Below are positions 1 to 9,800 of a stretch of DNA of 64,000 bases, piece by piece (position 1 is the stretch's first letter; the number at the start of each line of letters is the position of its first letter). This DNA comes from Azospirillum formosense (GTDB taxonomy: Bacteria; Pseudomonadota; Alphaproteobacteria; Azospirillales; Azospirillaceae): contig NZ_CP159404.1 of NCBI RefSeq assembly GCF_040500525.1, forward strand, positions 749,370 to 813,369. The letters are read 5' to 3'. The position numbers and the translations under genes are program-made. The notes under the pieces are model-generated. The model was not told where the DNA came from, searched no databases, and saw nothing but the letters and a program-made list of their open reading frames with translations.

Positions 1-811
<811 letters not shown>

Positions 812-945
812 GGTTCTTCTCCGGTTCGGGGCGGCGCACCCGAATCCGAGGCGCGGCGTCTTGGCCCACACAACGGATCAACCCGGCCGGAGTTTCCAAA
901 AAAAGCGCCGCGCTCATGCTTCCGCCGACCGGCGGCCGCGTCCGG

Positions 946-1185
946 CTATTCCGGACGGCCCCTGGCCTCGCGTTCCAACCGCAGGCGCCGCCGCAGGACC
1001 AGCGCGTACCAGGCCAGCAGCACCGTGGTGAACAGCGACAGGGTGAAGGACACGCCGTCCGGCCGCAGGCCGTAGCCCGTGGCCCCGCCGAGCAGCGTCA
1101 CCGAGCTGTCCCAGAGATAGGCGAGCAGCAGGATCAGCGTGTTGGTCCCCGACAGGCCGGTGGCGAGATAAAGCACAAGATGCAT
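946..1185 (-). CDS. Small two-helix membrane protein of unknown function
   Basis: A 79-residue protein. The start at 1185 was chosen over an upstream in-frame ATG (1263) because GGGAGG sits about 7 nt before it and the protein then begins directly with a hydrophobic helix (MHLVLYLATGLSG). A second hydrophobic helix (about residues 45-65) is followed by an Arg-rich tail (RRRLRLEREARGRPE), suggesting both ends face the cytoplasm. It lies between the BCCT gene (same strand, 134 bp downstream) and a divergent membrane-protein gene. I recognise no family; a role linked to the BCCT transporter is only a guess from position. Confidence 0.55.
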   Translation of the reverse strand: MHLVLYLATGLSGTNTLILLLAYLWDSSVTLLGGATGYGLRPDGVSFTLSLFTTVLLAWYALVLRRRLRLEREARGRPE

Positions 1186-1292
1186 CCGTTGCCTCCCGAA
1201 GGGCCTTGCCTGGCCATGCGCTTTTTCGTTGCGCGGTGTTGTTCTTGTCCGAAGCCCCGTCATCCTAGGCGCCCGGAGCGATCCTGTCAGCC

Positions 1293-2924
1293 ATGGCCCA
1301 CACCGAAAGCCCTCCGACCCGGACCCAGCGGCTCCTGCGCTACGGCACGGGGGTGCTCATCCTGGCCCTGCTGGCCGGGGCGCTGGTCATCCTGAACCGC
1401 TGGCTGGAGCAGTACAGCGTCGCCGACATCCGGCAGGCGCTGGACCGCATCACGGGTGCGCAGCTTCTCGCCGCCTCGGCGGCGGCGGCGGTCAGCTACT
1501 GGTTGCTGACGCTCTACGACCTGCTGGCCCTGCGCCATCTGCGGCGGCCCCTGCCCTACCGCTGGGTGGCCTTCACCGCCTTCACCAGCTACGCCTTCAG
1601 CCACAGCCTGGGCTTCGCCAGCATCATCGGAGCGACCGTGCGCTACCGCCTCTACGCGCCGCACGGGCTGGGCGGGGTGGAGGTGGCGCAGGTGACGCTG
1701 TTCGTCGTCACCACCTTCATGCTCGGGCTGGCCACGGTGATGCCGGTGGTCATGCTGATCGACCCAACGGCGCTGAAGGCCCTGCACGTCCCGCCGGGAA
1801 GCGCCGTCCTGCTCGGGCTGGCGGCTCTGGCGATCCTGGCGGCCTACGCGGTGGGCGGCTTCTGGCTGCGCCGGCCGCTGCGGGTCTTCGGGCACGCCAT
1901 CGCCTTCCCCCGCCCGTCCATCGCGCTGCGGCAACTCCTGCTCGGGCTGTGCGACCTGTCGCTGGCCGCCCTGGTGCTCTATCTCTGCCTGCCGCCGAGC
2001 GACGCGGTGAGCTACGCCGACGTGCTGGTGGCCTTCGGGCTGGCGCTGGTCGCCGGCATCATCAGCCATGTGCCGGGCGGGCTGGGCGTGTTCGACGCCA
2101 TCGTCCTGGTCAGCCTGACCCCGGCCATGCCCGGCAACGACGTGATGGCGGGTCTGCTGGTCTTCCGGCTGATCTATTACCTGGCGCCGCTGGTCATCGC
2201 CGGGCTGATGTTCGGCGGGTTGGAGGCCTTCCAGGCCCGGCGCCGCATCGGCGGCCTGTCGCGGGGCATCTCCGCCGCCGTCAGCCCGGCGGTGCCGCTG
2301 GTGCTGGCCGCCTGCATCTTCATCACCGGAGCCTTCCTGCTGTTCTCCCGCGCCACGCCGGAGGAGACGCTGCCCGCCCCCTTCGACGCCACGGCGCTGC
2401 CGCTGGTGGAGATGTCGCACTTCACCGGCAGCGTCGCCGGGGTGCTGCTGATCCTGCTCGCCCACGCGGTGCAGCGGCGGCTGCACGCCGCCTGGGTGCT
2501 GTCGCTGGTGTTGCTGGCCACCGGCTGCGCTTCGGCCCTGCTGAAGGGCGGCGACTGGCCGGAGGCCATCGTGCCGGGGCTGATCTTCCTGGCCCTGCTG
2601 CCGGCCCGCAAGGAGTTCCACCGCCGCGGCAACATCCTGCGCAACCCCCTGACGCCGAGCTGGTTCATCGCGACCGGCGTGGCGCTGGCCAGCGCCTTCT
2701 GGCTCGGCCTGTTCTCCTACAAGCACATCGCCTTCAGCGACGAGTTGTGGTGGCACTTCACGCTGCACGGCGACGCCTCCCGCTTCCTGCGGGCGTCGGT
2801 GGCGGTCGGGGTGATCGCGCTCGGCGCCGCCCTGGTCCATCTGGTGTCGGCGGCCAGCCGCGACCCGCAGGAGCGGGAGGAGAAGCCCCCCGGCCCCCTC
2901 ACCGCCGCCAGAAGGACGGACTGA
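1293..2924 (+). CDS. MprF flippase-domain-like (UPF0104/YbhN-type) integral membrane protein
   Basis: A 543-residue, roughly 14-helix membrane protein. The first part (residues 1-320) matches the lysylphosphatidylglycerol synthase transmembrane/flippase family: an RHLRRPLPYRWV loop, AFTSYAFSHSLGFASIIGATVRYRLY, and the conserved HVPGGLGVFDAIVL segment near residue 257. In MprF this region flips aminoacylated lipids across the inner membrane and is followed by a soluble DUF2156 transferase domain. Here the C-terminal part is instead more membrane helices and a short charged tail, so the synthase domain is absent. Such stand-alone proteins are often annotated as UPF0104 members. The 3' end overlaps the convergent trkH gene by 26 bp. 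Confidence 0.8.
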   Translation: MAHTESPPTRTQRLLRYGTGVLILALLAGALVILNRWLEQYSVADIRQALDRITGAQLLAASAAAAVSYWLLTLYDLLALRHLRRPLPYRWVAFTAFTSYAFSHSLGFASIIGATVRYRLYAPHGLGGVEVAQVTLFVVTTFMLGLATVMPVVMLIDPTALKALHVPPGSAVLLGLAALAILAAYAVGGFWLRRPLRVFGHAIAFPRPSIALRQLLLGLCDLSLAALVLYLCLPPSDAVSYADVLVAFGLALVAGIISHVPGGLGVFDAIVLVSLTPAMPGNDVMAGLLVFRLIYYLAPLVIAGLMFGGLEAFQARRRIGGLSRGISAAVSPAVPLVLAACIFITGAFLLFSRATPEETLPAPFDATALPLVEMSHFTGSVAGVLLILLAHAVQRRLHAAWVLSLVLLATGCASALLKGGDWPEAIVPGLIFLALLPARKEFHRRGNILRNPLTPSWFIATGVALASAFWLGLFSYKHIAFSDELWWHFTLHGDASRFLRASVAVGVIALGAALVHLVSAASRDPQEREEKPPGPLTAARRTD

Positions 2925-4353
2925 GCACCACAAGGATGGTGAAGAACTCCAGCCGCCCCAGCAGCATGCCGGCGGCCAGCGCCCATTTCGCCCCGTCCGG
3001 CAGCGTGGCGAAATTCCCGGAGGGTCCGATGGTGGGGCCGAGGCCGGGCCCGACGTTGCTGACCGCCGTTGCCGCCCCCGACAGCGCGGACACCACGTCC
3101 ACCCCGAGGAAGGCCAGGACGAAGGCCAGCACGAACACCGACATCAGGTAGACGAAGCCGAAGCCCATCACCGAGATCATCACGTCGGCGCTGACCGGCT
3201 TGCCGTTGTAGTTGAGCGGGATCACCAGGTTGGGGCTGTAGAGGCGGCGCTGCAGCGCGCGCAGCACGATGAACAGGATCTCGAACCGGAAGATCTTCAG
3301 CCCGCCCGAGGTCGATCCGGTGCAGCCGCCGACGAAGGTCAGGATGAAGAAGACCACCGACGCCAACGGCCCCCACCGCTCATAGTCGATGGAGGCATAA
3401 CCCGTGGTGGTGACCACCGAGACGACGTTGAAGGTGGTCACCCGGATGGCGTCGTCCCACGGCATGCCCCGCGTCAGCGTCAGCCAGACCGACATGCCGA
3501 AGGACACCGCCGCGAGGAAGCCGAGATACCAGCGGATCTGCGTGTCCGCCCAGAAGCTGGCCGCCCGCCCCTGGGCAAGGCTGATGAAACGCACGAAGGG
3601 CATGCCGCCCAGCACCATGAAGACCACCAGGACCCACTCGATGGCCGGGCTGTTCCAACTGGCGATGGACGCGTCGCGGGTGGAGAAGCCGCCGGTGGAC
3701 ACCGCGGTCATCGCGTGGTTGACGGCGTCGAACCAGGACATCCCGGCATAGGCGAGCATCGCCGTGCACACCGCGGTCAGGCACAGGTAGATCCAGCCGA
3801 CCGCGATGGCGAGGTCGCTGGCCCGCGGCGTCACCTTGTCCGACCGGTCGGAGGACTCCGAGCGGAAGAGCTGCATGCCGCCGACCTGCAGGAAGGGCAG
3901 AATGGCGATGGCCATGCCGATGATGCCGATGCCGCCCAGCCATTGCAGCAGCGACCGCCACAGCAGCAGCCCCGGCGCCAACCCGTCCAGACCGGAGATC
4001 ACCGTGGCCCCGGTGGCGGTCAGCGACGACATCGCCTCGAAATAGGCGTCGGCCGCCGACAGGTCGATCTGCGACACCATGAAGGGCACGGCGGCGAAGG
4101 CGCAGATGACCACCCAGGACAGGGCGGTCAGCAGGAAGGCCTGCCGGACGTTCAGCGCGATCCGGTCCATGCGGTTGGCCAGCATGAACTGGACGCCGAA
4201 GAACAACGTCAGCGCGCATGCGATGGCGAAGACCATCCAGTCCGGGTTGCCGGCCGCCAGATCGACGGTCATCGGAAGCAGCATGGCGACGGCGAGGACG
4301 CTGAGAAGCGCGCCGATGATGAAGAAGACGGGGCGGGTGTCGAAACCAGTCAT
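2899..4353 (-). CDS. trkH: TrkH/TrkG-family potassium uptake protein
   Basis: A 484-residue inner-membrane protein with the four K+-pore-loop repeats of the Trk/Ktr superfamily: SSLTATGATVISGLDG, TAVSTGGFSTRDAS, VSVVTTTGYASIDYERW and GAATAVSNVGPGLGPTIGP. The GGCTGSTSGGLKIFRFEILF segment is typical of TrkH. It imports K+ together with a cytoplasmic NAD-binding TrkA subunit, which is not in this window. I chose the ATG at 4353 because MTGFDTRPVFFIIG matches the usual TrkH N-terminus and length; an in-frame ATG at 4395 would add 14 residues and neither has a clear ribosome site. With the BCCT gene it suggests a small osmoadaptation cluster. Confidence 0.93.
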   Translation of the reverse strand: MTGFDTRPVFFIIGALLSVLAVAMLLPMTVDLAAGNPDWMVFAIACALTLFFGVQFMLANRMDRIALNVRQAFLLTALSWVVICAFAAVPFMVSQIDLSAADAYFEAMSSLTATGATVISGLDGLAPGLLLWRSLLQWLGGIGIIGMAIAILPFLQVGGMQLFRSESSDRSDKVTPRASDLAIAVGWIYLCLTAVCTAMLAYAGMSWFDAVNHAMTAVSTGGFSTRDASIASWNSPAIEWVLVVFMVLGGMPFVRFISLAQGRAASFWADTQIRWYLGFLAAVSFGMSVWLTLTRGMPWDDAIRVTTFNVVSVVTTTGYASIDYERWGPLASVVFFILTFVGGCTGSTSGGLKIFRFEILFIVLRALQRRLYSPNLVIPLNYNGKPVSADVMISVMGFGFVYLMSVFVLAFVLAFLGVDVVSALSGAATAVSNVGPGLGPTIGPSGNFATLPDGAKWALAAGMLLGRLEFFTILVVLSPSFWRR

Positions 4354-4685
4354 GCACAGGCCATAGCCGATCGGAATTGCGGCCCAACTTGTCATGATTG
4401 CGCCGGTTCGGCATTCCCGAACCGAGCCGCCCGGCGATTTTTCCTTCGGGTTACCCCAAAGAGCCGGATTGAGCCGGGCCGGGCCGGACAATTCGCCCAG
4501 TGAGCACCGCAATAATCCGAAAGATGTCTGGAATCGGGCCGGATGCGCACCCGCAAAGAGGGGCGTGGGGCTGGACGGCGGGAGACATCCTGTGCACACT
4601 CCGTCCCGACGTACGGCTCAAATCGTCGAGCCTTCCCGGATGAACGGGACCCGCGGGGAACTGGAACAGACAATGGACTGGCGGC
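4354..4685. other. Intergenic region between divergent trkH and winged-helix gene
   Basis: About 330 bases between two divergently read genes. It contains GC-rich blocks (repeated GGGCC units near 4476-4490) and a weak 5-bp hairpin near 4616-4633, but no convincing open frame with a ribosome site, no RNA gene and no clear promoter consensus. It presumably carries the outward-facing promoters. Confidence 0.4.
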
Positions 4686-5057
4686 GTGCTTTCGGACGAT
4701 GCCCTTATCTTTCTTCAGCATTCGATCAAGACGGTATGGACTCTGGAAATCCTTCTGATTTTGCGGCGTGATCAAAACCGGACATGGAGTTCGGAGGAAA
4801 TCATTCGCGAATCGCGCAGCAGCACGCTCATCCTCCAGGAAGTCTTGGCGAATCTTCATCAGGCCGGTCTGATCGATGCGGATGGTAGCCATCCCATCCG
4901 CTACCGCAGCGCGACGCCGGACCTGGAGCGTCTTGTCGAAGAGATCGCCTCCGCGCAGGCGCGGCGTCCGGCGGCGGTCACCAAGGCGCTGCTCTCCGTG
5001 TCGTCGGACAAGGTCCAGAATTTCGCCGACGCGTTCCGCGTCGGAAAAAGGACATGA
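4686..5057 (+). CDS. Small winged-helix-like protein
   Basis: A 123-residue soluble protein starting with GTG. The pattern IKTVWTLEILLILRR..RTWSSEEIIRES..STLILQEVLANLHQAGLIDADGSHPIRY looks like a compact winged-helix fold: a helix pair, a Ser-rich recognition helix and a beta wing, with a C-terminal helical tail. Such proteins are usually transcription regulators or adaptors, but there is no ligand or phosphorylation domain to say what it senses. It stands alone with no operon partner. The start is uncertain, as no strong ribosome site precedes 4686; function is inferred from fold only. Confidence 0.6.
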   Translation: MLSDDALIFLQHSIKTVWTLEILLILRRDQNRTWSSEEIIRESRSSTLILQEVLANLHQAGLIDADGSHPIRYRSATPDLERLVEEIASAQARRPAAVTKALLSVSSDKVQNFADAFRVGKRT

Positions 5058-5217
5058 GGAATCGGCCATAATTCGCCCCGGATCCGGGCCGGATTTTGCT
5101 AAACTCCCGCTCGAATCAACGGCAATTGCCCCGTCGCCCCATCCGGAAGGGGGCGGGCGGCTGCGACTGCCTTGAGCCGCCGACCGAATGGCTTCGATGT
5201 CCTGTGGAGTTTCCATT

Positions 5218-5964
5218 ATGCCGTTTCACCGACCGGCCTTTGGGCGACCGGCCCTGGGGCTGTCCCTTGCCGCCCTTGCCCTGGCCGGAACCCTGACGGG
5301 CCCGGCCCAGGCCGCCACCACGGACCGCAACCCCGCTCCCGCAGCCCAGACCGCGACCGGCACCGCTCCTGGCACCGCCCCGGCCGCCGCGCCCACCGGC
5401 GCCGCCGAGACGGCCCCCGCCGCGAAGGTCACGGGCTTCCGCTCCGCGCGCTTCGGCATGACGGGGGACGAGGTCGCGAAGGCCATCACCAAGGATTTCA
5501 AGATCGAGGGCAAGGACATCCGCCGCGAGACCAACGCGACGGAGCGGACCACCAGCCTGATCGTGAAGGTCGACGACCTGCAGACCGGCGCCGGCCCGGC
5601 GGTCGTCGCCTACATCCTCGGCCATTCGACGCAGAAGCTGTTCCAGGTGAACATCCTGTGGGGCGGCGCGGTGAATCCGAAGGTCGACCCCAACGCCCTG
5701 GTCGGCGCGGCCAACGCGCTGCGCAACTATTTCGTGGCGCAGGGCTACCGGCAGGAGGGTATGCTGCTCAACGCGCCGGTCGGCGACGGGTCGCAGGTGG
5801 TGGTCTTCCGCGGCACCGACAGCCAGGGGCGCATGAGCCTGCTGACCCTCGCGGTCCCGCCGAAGCCGTCGGACGACACCCCCGCCCTGCCGCCGTCGCT
5901 CCAGCTCTCCTACATCGAGAAGCCGAACGAGCCGGACGTCTTCAAGATCGAAAAGGGCTTCTGA
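5218..5964 (+). CDS. Secreted protein of unknown function with Ala/Pro-rich linker
   Basis: A 248-residue protein. The ATG at 5218 was chosen over 5188 because GGAG lies 8 nt upstream and a standard signal peptide follows (MPFHRPAFGR, then a Leu/Ala core ending TGPAQAA). Residues about 35-70 are a low-complexity Ala/Thr/Pro linker. The remainder is a globular domain beginning FRSARFGMTGDEVAKAITKDF, a pattern I know from uncharacterised periplasmic proteins of alphaproteobacteria. It probably acts in the periplasm or at the surface. It converges on the sapC-tpsA-tpsB operon and shares its terminator; a functional link is possible but unproven. Confidence 0.75.
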   Translation: MPFHRPAFGRPALGLSLAALALAGTLTGPAQAATTDRNPAPAAQTATGTAPGTAPAAAPTGAAETAPAAKVTGFRSARFGMTGDEVAKAITKDFKIEGKDIRRETNATERTTSLIVKVDDLQTGAGPAVVAYILGHSTQKLFQVNILWGGAVNPKVDPNALVGAANALRNYFVAQGYRQEGMLLNAPVGDGSQVVVFRGTDSQGRMSLLTLAVPPKPSDDTPALPPSLQLSYIEKPNEPDVFKIEKGF

Positions 5965-6009
5965 TCGCCGGCCTCCGCCGGTCCGCAACGAAAGCCGCTC
6001 CGCAACGAA

Positions 6010-6040
6010 AAAGGGCGGCGCCACGGTGGCGCCGCCCTTT
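6010..6040. terminator. Bidirectional rho-independent terminator
   Basis: A perfect 15-bp inverted repeat (AAAGGGCGGCGCCAC and its complement) around a minimal loop, with A residues before and T residues after, so it can act in both directions. It lies between the stop of the plus-strand secreted-protein gene and the stop of the minus-strand sapC-like gene, where a shared terminator is expected. Confidence 0.85.
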
Positions 6041-6059
6041 CCGTTTCCGGCGGACCGGA

Positions 6060-6785
6060 TCAGCCGCGAAGGGCGAGGCGGTCGACGAGACCCGACCAGC
6101 TGCTGACCGAAATCAGGTGGGCGTAGACCAGACCCAGCCAGCCGCGGTCGCGCCATTCCACCAGCGTCTCGGCGGGAAGCTGGTTGAAGGCCGCCTCGTC
6201 GATCACGTTGAAGCCGGCGAGGCTCAGCCGCTCGCCGTTGTTCAGGGTGATGTCGGCGCGCTTCTCCGACATCAGGCCGGCGGCGACCACCGCCTCGACG
6301 AACTGCGTGGTGTAGGCGTTCTGGGCCTGGACTTCCTTGACGAACTCCAAGGCGTTGTTGGTCAGGGCGGACGGCTGCCCATCGACGAAGAAGGGGTTGT
6401 CGCGGCCGGGGATGACGGAGTCCGCCGCCTCGTCGATGCACAGGGTGAGCTGGGACTTGTCCTCGCTCTCCAGGAAGATGAACGGATAGCGGCGGACATA
6501 GGCGGGAATGTAGGCCCCCTCCTCCCACGCGCCGTTCGCGTCGACGAACAGATTCTCCCCGCTGCGCAGGCCGAGCAGCGCCACCGGCTGGGCCGTCGGA
6601 CCCTCCGAGAACAGGATCGGGAACTGCTTGCAGGCCGCGGGGAACTCCGCCGCCATCAGCGGCACCGAGTTGGTGGCGGCCGCGAAAGCGAAGTTCGGCT
6701 CGGTGCGCAGCGACAGATCGGCGTCACGGGCGGCCACCAGCGGGCGGGGGCTCTTGTAGAACAGGGGCAGGGTCGGGTTGGTCAT
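6060..6785 (-). CDS. SapC family protein
   Basis: A 241-residue soluble protein with the SapC family layout: an N-terminal FYKSPRPLVAARDADLSL segment, AATNSVPLMAAEFPAACKQFPILFS, then GAYIPAYVRRYPFIFLE and CIDEAADS. SapC-family proteins were first named in an S-layer context, but their biochemical role is not established. It is the last gene of the tpsB-tpsA operon, 42 bp after the tpsA stop, and no signal peptide is visible. Being beside a giant surface filament, it may help in the secretion, assembly or attachment of TpsA; this is inference from position. The gene ends at the bidirectional terminator. Confidence 0.85.
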   Translation of the reverse strand: MTNPTLPLFYKSPRPLVAARDADLSLRTEPNFAFAAATNSVPLMAAEFPAACKQFPILFSEGPTAQPVALLGLRSGENLFVDANGAWEEGAYIPAYVRRYPFIFLESEDKSQLTLCIDEAADSVIPGRDNPFFVDGQPSALTNNALEFVKEVQAQNAYTTQFVEAVVAAGLMSEKRADITLNNGERLSLAGFNVIDEAAFNQLPAETLVEWRDRGWLGLVYAHLISVSSWSGLVDRLALRG

Positions 6786-6827
6786 CGTTCGCTATCCAAA
6801 GGGTAAAGCCGCGGAGAAAGGCACGCG

Positions 6828-9800
6828 TCAGCGCGCCTCCTCCTTCTCCGTTTGCTGGTTGCCGTTGGTCAGGACCTCCGGCTGCGCGCCGGCGCGGGTG
6901 GTGCCCGGAGCGGTTCCGGCGCCGGCCGAGCCGCCCACCCCGGAACCGGTCAGGACTTCCGGCTGGGTCCCCGCACCGGTCAGGGTCGGGGTCGTGCCGG
7001 CCAGGGTGAGAACCTGCGGCGCGGCGTAGGCGGCCAGGGCGTTCGGCGTGAGGCCGGCGCTGCCCACCGTGCCGGTGAACAGGCTGGTGACGCCGGGGGT
7101 GCTGGGAACCGGGACCACCACCACCACGGTGGCGGCGACCCGGCTGACCTGCTCCGTCGGACCCCAGGGGGTGTTGTTGATGAAGTACGGGGTGGCCCGC
7201 AGCGGGCTGTCGATCGCGCTGGCGGCCAACGCATCCGTCTTGCCGGCCACGGTGCCGAACATCAGAGCGGACCCGGCCTTGGGGACGGTCAGGCTCAGCA
7301 CGTCGATCTTCTGCAAGGCGGTCCCGGTCTCCTGTCCGATGAGCAGCGCCCCGCCGTCGGACGCCATGGTCAGCATGGTGGCCTTGCCCTGGAGCCCCGC
7401 CATGGTGATGGGGCCGCCCGCCGCGATGGACGCCCGTCCGTCCGGCAGGGACGCCACGGCGCCCAGCGTGATCGGACCGGTCTTGGCCGTAATGCTGGCG
7501 GGCAGAACAATGCCCGATCCACCGGATTGGGTAAAGCCCCCCTCCGTGACAACCGTGGCGTCACGACCAAAGGTCACCGCTCCCGCCGCGTCCGTCGTGA
7601 CCAGGGCCAGCGAGCCCGCGCTGTTCACCGCCGCGCCGAAGGTGAAGCCGGCACCGGTCAGGCGGAGGCCGTCCGTCCCGGTCGCGGTCAACGCCTTGGC
7701 GAAGCGGCTCTCGCCGCCCGTCGTCTGAGTCAGCGAGCGCACGGTCACCGCGCCGTCGTAGAAGACGCCGCCCGAGGTGCGGACCGTAACGTCGCCCATC
7801 AGGCCGGACGCGCCGATGTCGCCCGCCGCCCGGATGGACGCGCCGTTCAGCGACAGCGCGGAACGGTTGGCGCTGTCGACGGTCCCGCCGAAGACGAGGT
7901 CGCCGCCGGTGCTGGTCAGCGCGCTGGCGCCGGCCACCGTCAGGGCGCCGCCAAAGCGCTGCGCCCCGGCGGTGGTGACGGCGGCGCCGTCCAGCCGGGT
8001 GCCGCCATTGACGGCGATCTGCCGCAGGGCGCCGGTTTCGCCGAAGACCCCGGCCAGGACGGCGTCGCCCTCGACCGTCAGCGCCTGAGCGCCGCCGTTG
8101 GCGGCGTTGCCGCCGTTCCGCAGGGAGACGGTCCCGCCGGTCAGGACGGTGTCGGTGCCCAGCGTCACCGCCCCGTTGTAGCTCTGCTCCGCCAGGGTGG
8201 TCACCGCGCCGCCGTTCAGGGCGGCGGTGCCGGTCACCGACAGGCGGCTCAGCGCCTGGGTACCGCCGACGGCGCCGTTGACGACGGCGTCGCCGGCGAT
8301 GGTCAGCCCCTGCCCGCCGCGGGTGGCCGCGTCCAACCCGCCGGCCAGCACGATGGTGCGGCCGGTCAGGCGGGTGTCGCTGCCCAGCACGGCGCGTTCG
8401 CCGTAGGTCTGGGTGCCGGTGGTGTCGACGCTGCCGCCGTTGAGGGCCAGCGTGCCCGCCGCGTCGGTGACGACGGAGGCCGCGCGGACCGACTGGGCGA
8501 AGCGGGTCTGGCCGGCGCTGTTCACCGCCAGGGCGCCCAGCCGCTCGGTCCCGCCGACCACGCCGGCGAAGACGGCGTCGGCGGACCCGCTGTTGACGGT
8601 CAGGGTCTGCCCGCCGTCCAGAGTCCCGGCGAAGGTGATGCCGGTGCCGGTCAGGACCGAGGGAGCGCCGGCCAGACGGACCGCGCCGCCGTAGGTCTGC
8701 GCCCCGCTGGTGACCGCCGTGGCGCCGGTCAGCAGCGTATCGCCGTTGACCGTCAGCGCGGCCAACGCCTGCCGGGTGCCGAGGGTGCCGGTGATCGCGG
8801 CGTTGCCGGCGATGACCAGGCCCTGACGGCCCGCCGCCGCCGCGTCGAGACCGCCGGACAGCGACAGCTGGGTGCCGGTCAGGACCGTGTCGGCGCCCAG
8901 CGTCACCGCGTCGGCGTAGCTCTGCGTCCCGGTGGTGTCGACGCTGCCGCCGTTCAGGATGGTGATCCCGGTGGCGTCGGTGGCCACCGAGGCCGCCTTG
9001 ACCGCGCCGGCGATGGTGGTGGTGCCGCCGCCGTTGACCGTCAGCGCCCCAAGACGGCTGGTGCCGCCGACGGCACCGCCGAGCAGGATGTCGCCAGCAC
9101 CGCTGGTCAGCGTCAGCGCCCGCCCGCCGTCGAGGGTGGAGGCGAGGACGATGCCGCCGGTGCCGGTGATCCGGCTATCGCCGCCCAGCGTCACCGCCTT
9201 GGCGGCCGTGAAGACCGTGCCGGCCCGGTAGGCGCCGTTCAGGGTCACCGCGTCGTTGTAGGTCTGGGCGCCGCTGGTCGTCACCGACGTCAGGCTGGTG
9301 GAGCCGTCGGCGTCGGTGATCAGGCTGGCGAGCGCCGTCGTGTCGCCGACCGCCGCGTTGAACCGGGTGGCGCCGCTGCCGTTGATGGCCAGCGCCTGGG
9401 CGCCGTTCACCGTTCCGTTGAAGGTCACCGCGCCGCTGCCGGCGTCGACCGTGGTGGCCCCCGCCAGCGTCGCCGGGCCGGCGACGGTGAACGCGCCGTT
9501 GCCGGTGGCGTAGGTGCCCATCAGGCTGGTTTCCCCGCCGTAGCTCTGGCCGCCCGCCGTGGTCACGTTGACGAGGCTGGTGTAGCCCGTGCCGGTGGTC
9601 AGGCTGGCCAGCGCCGTCGTGCCGCCCACCGCCGCGTTGAACACCATCGCCCCGGTCGAGGTCGCCGTCAGCGCCTGGGCGCCGTTGACCGTTCCGTTGA
9701 AGGTGATCGTGCCGTAGCCCGCGTCCACCGTCGTGGTCCCGGCCAGCGTCGTCGCACCGTTGAAGGTGATCGGGCTGTTGGCCGAGCTGTAGGTGCCGTT

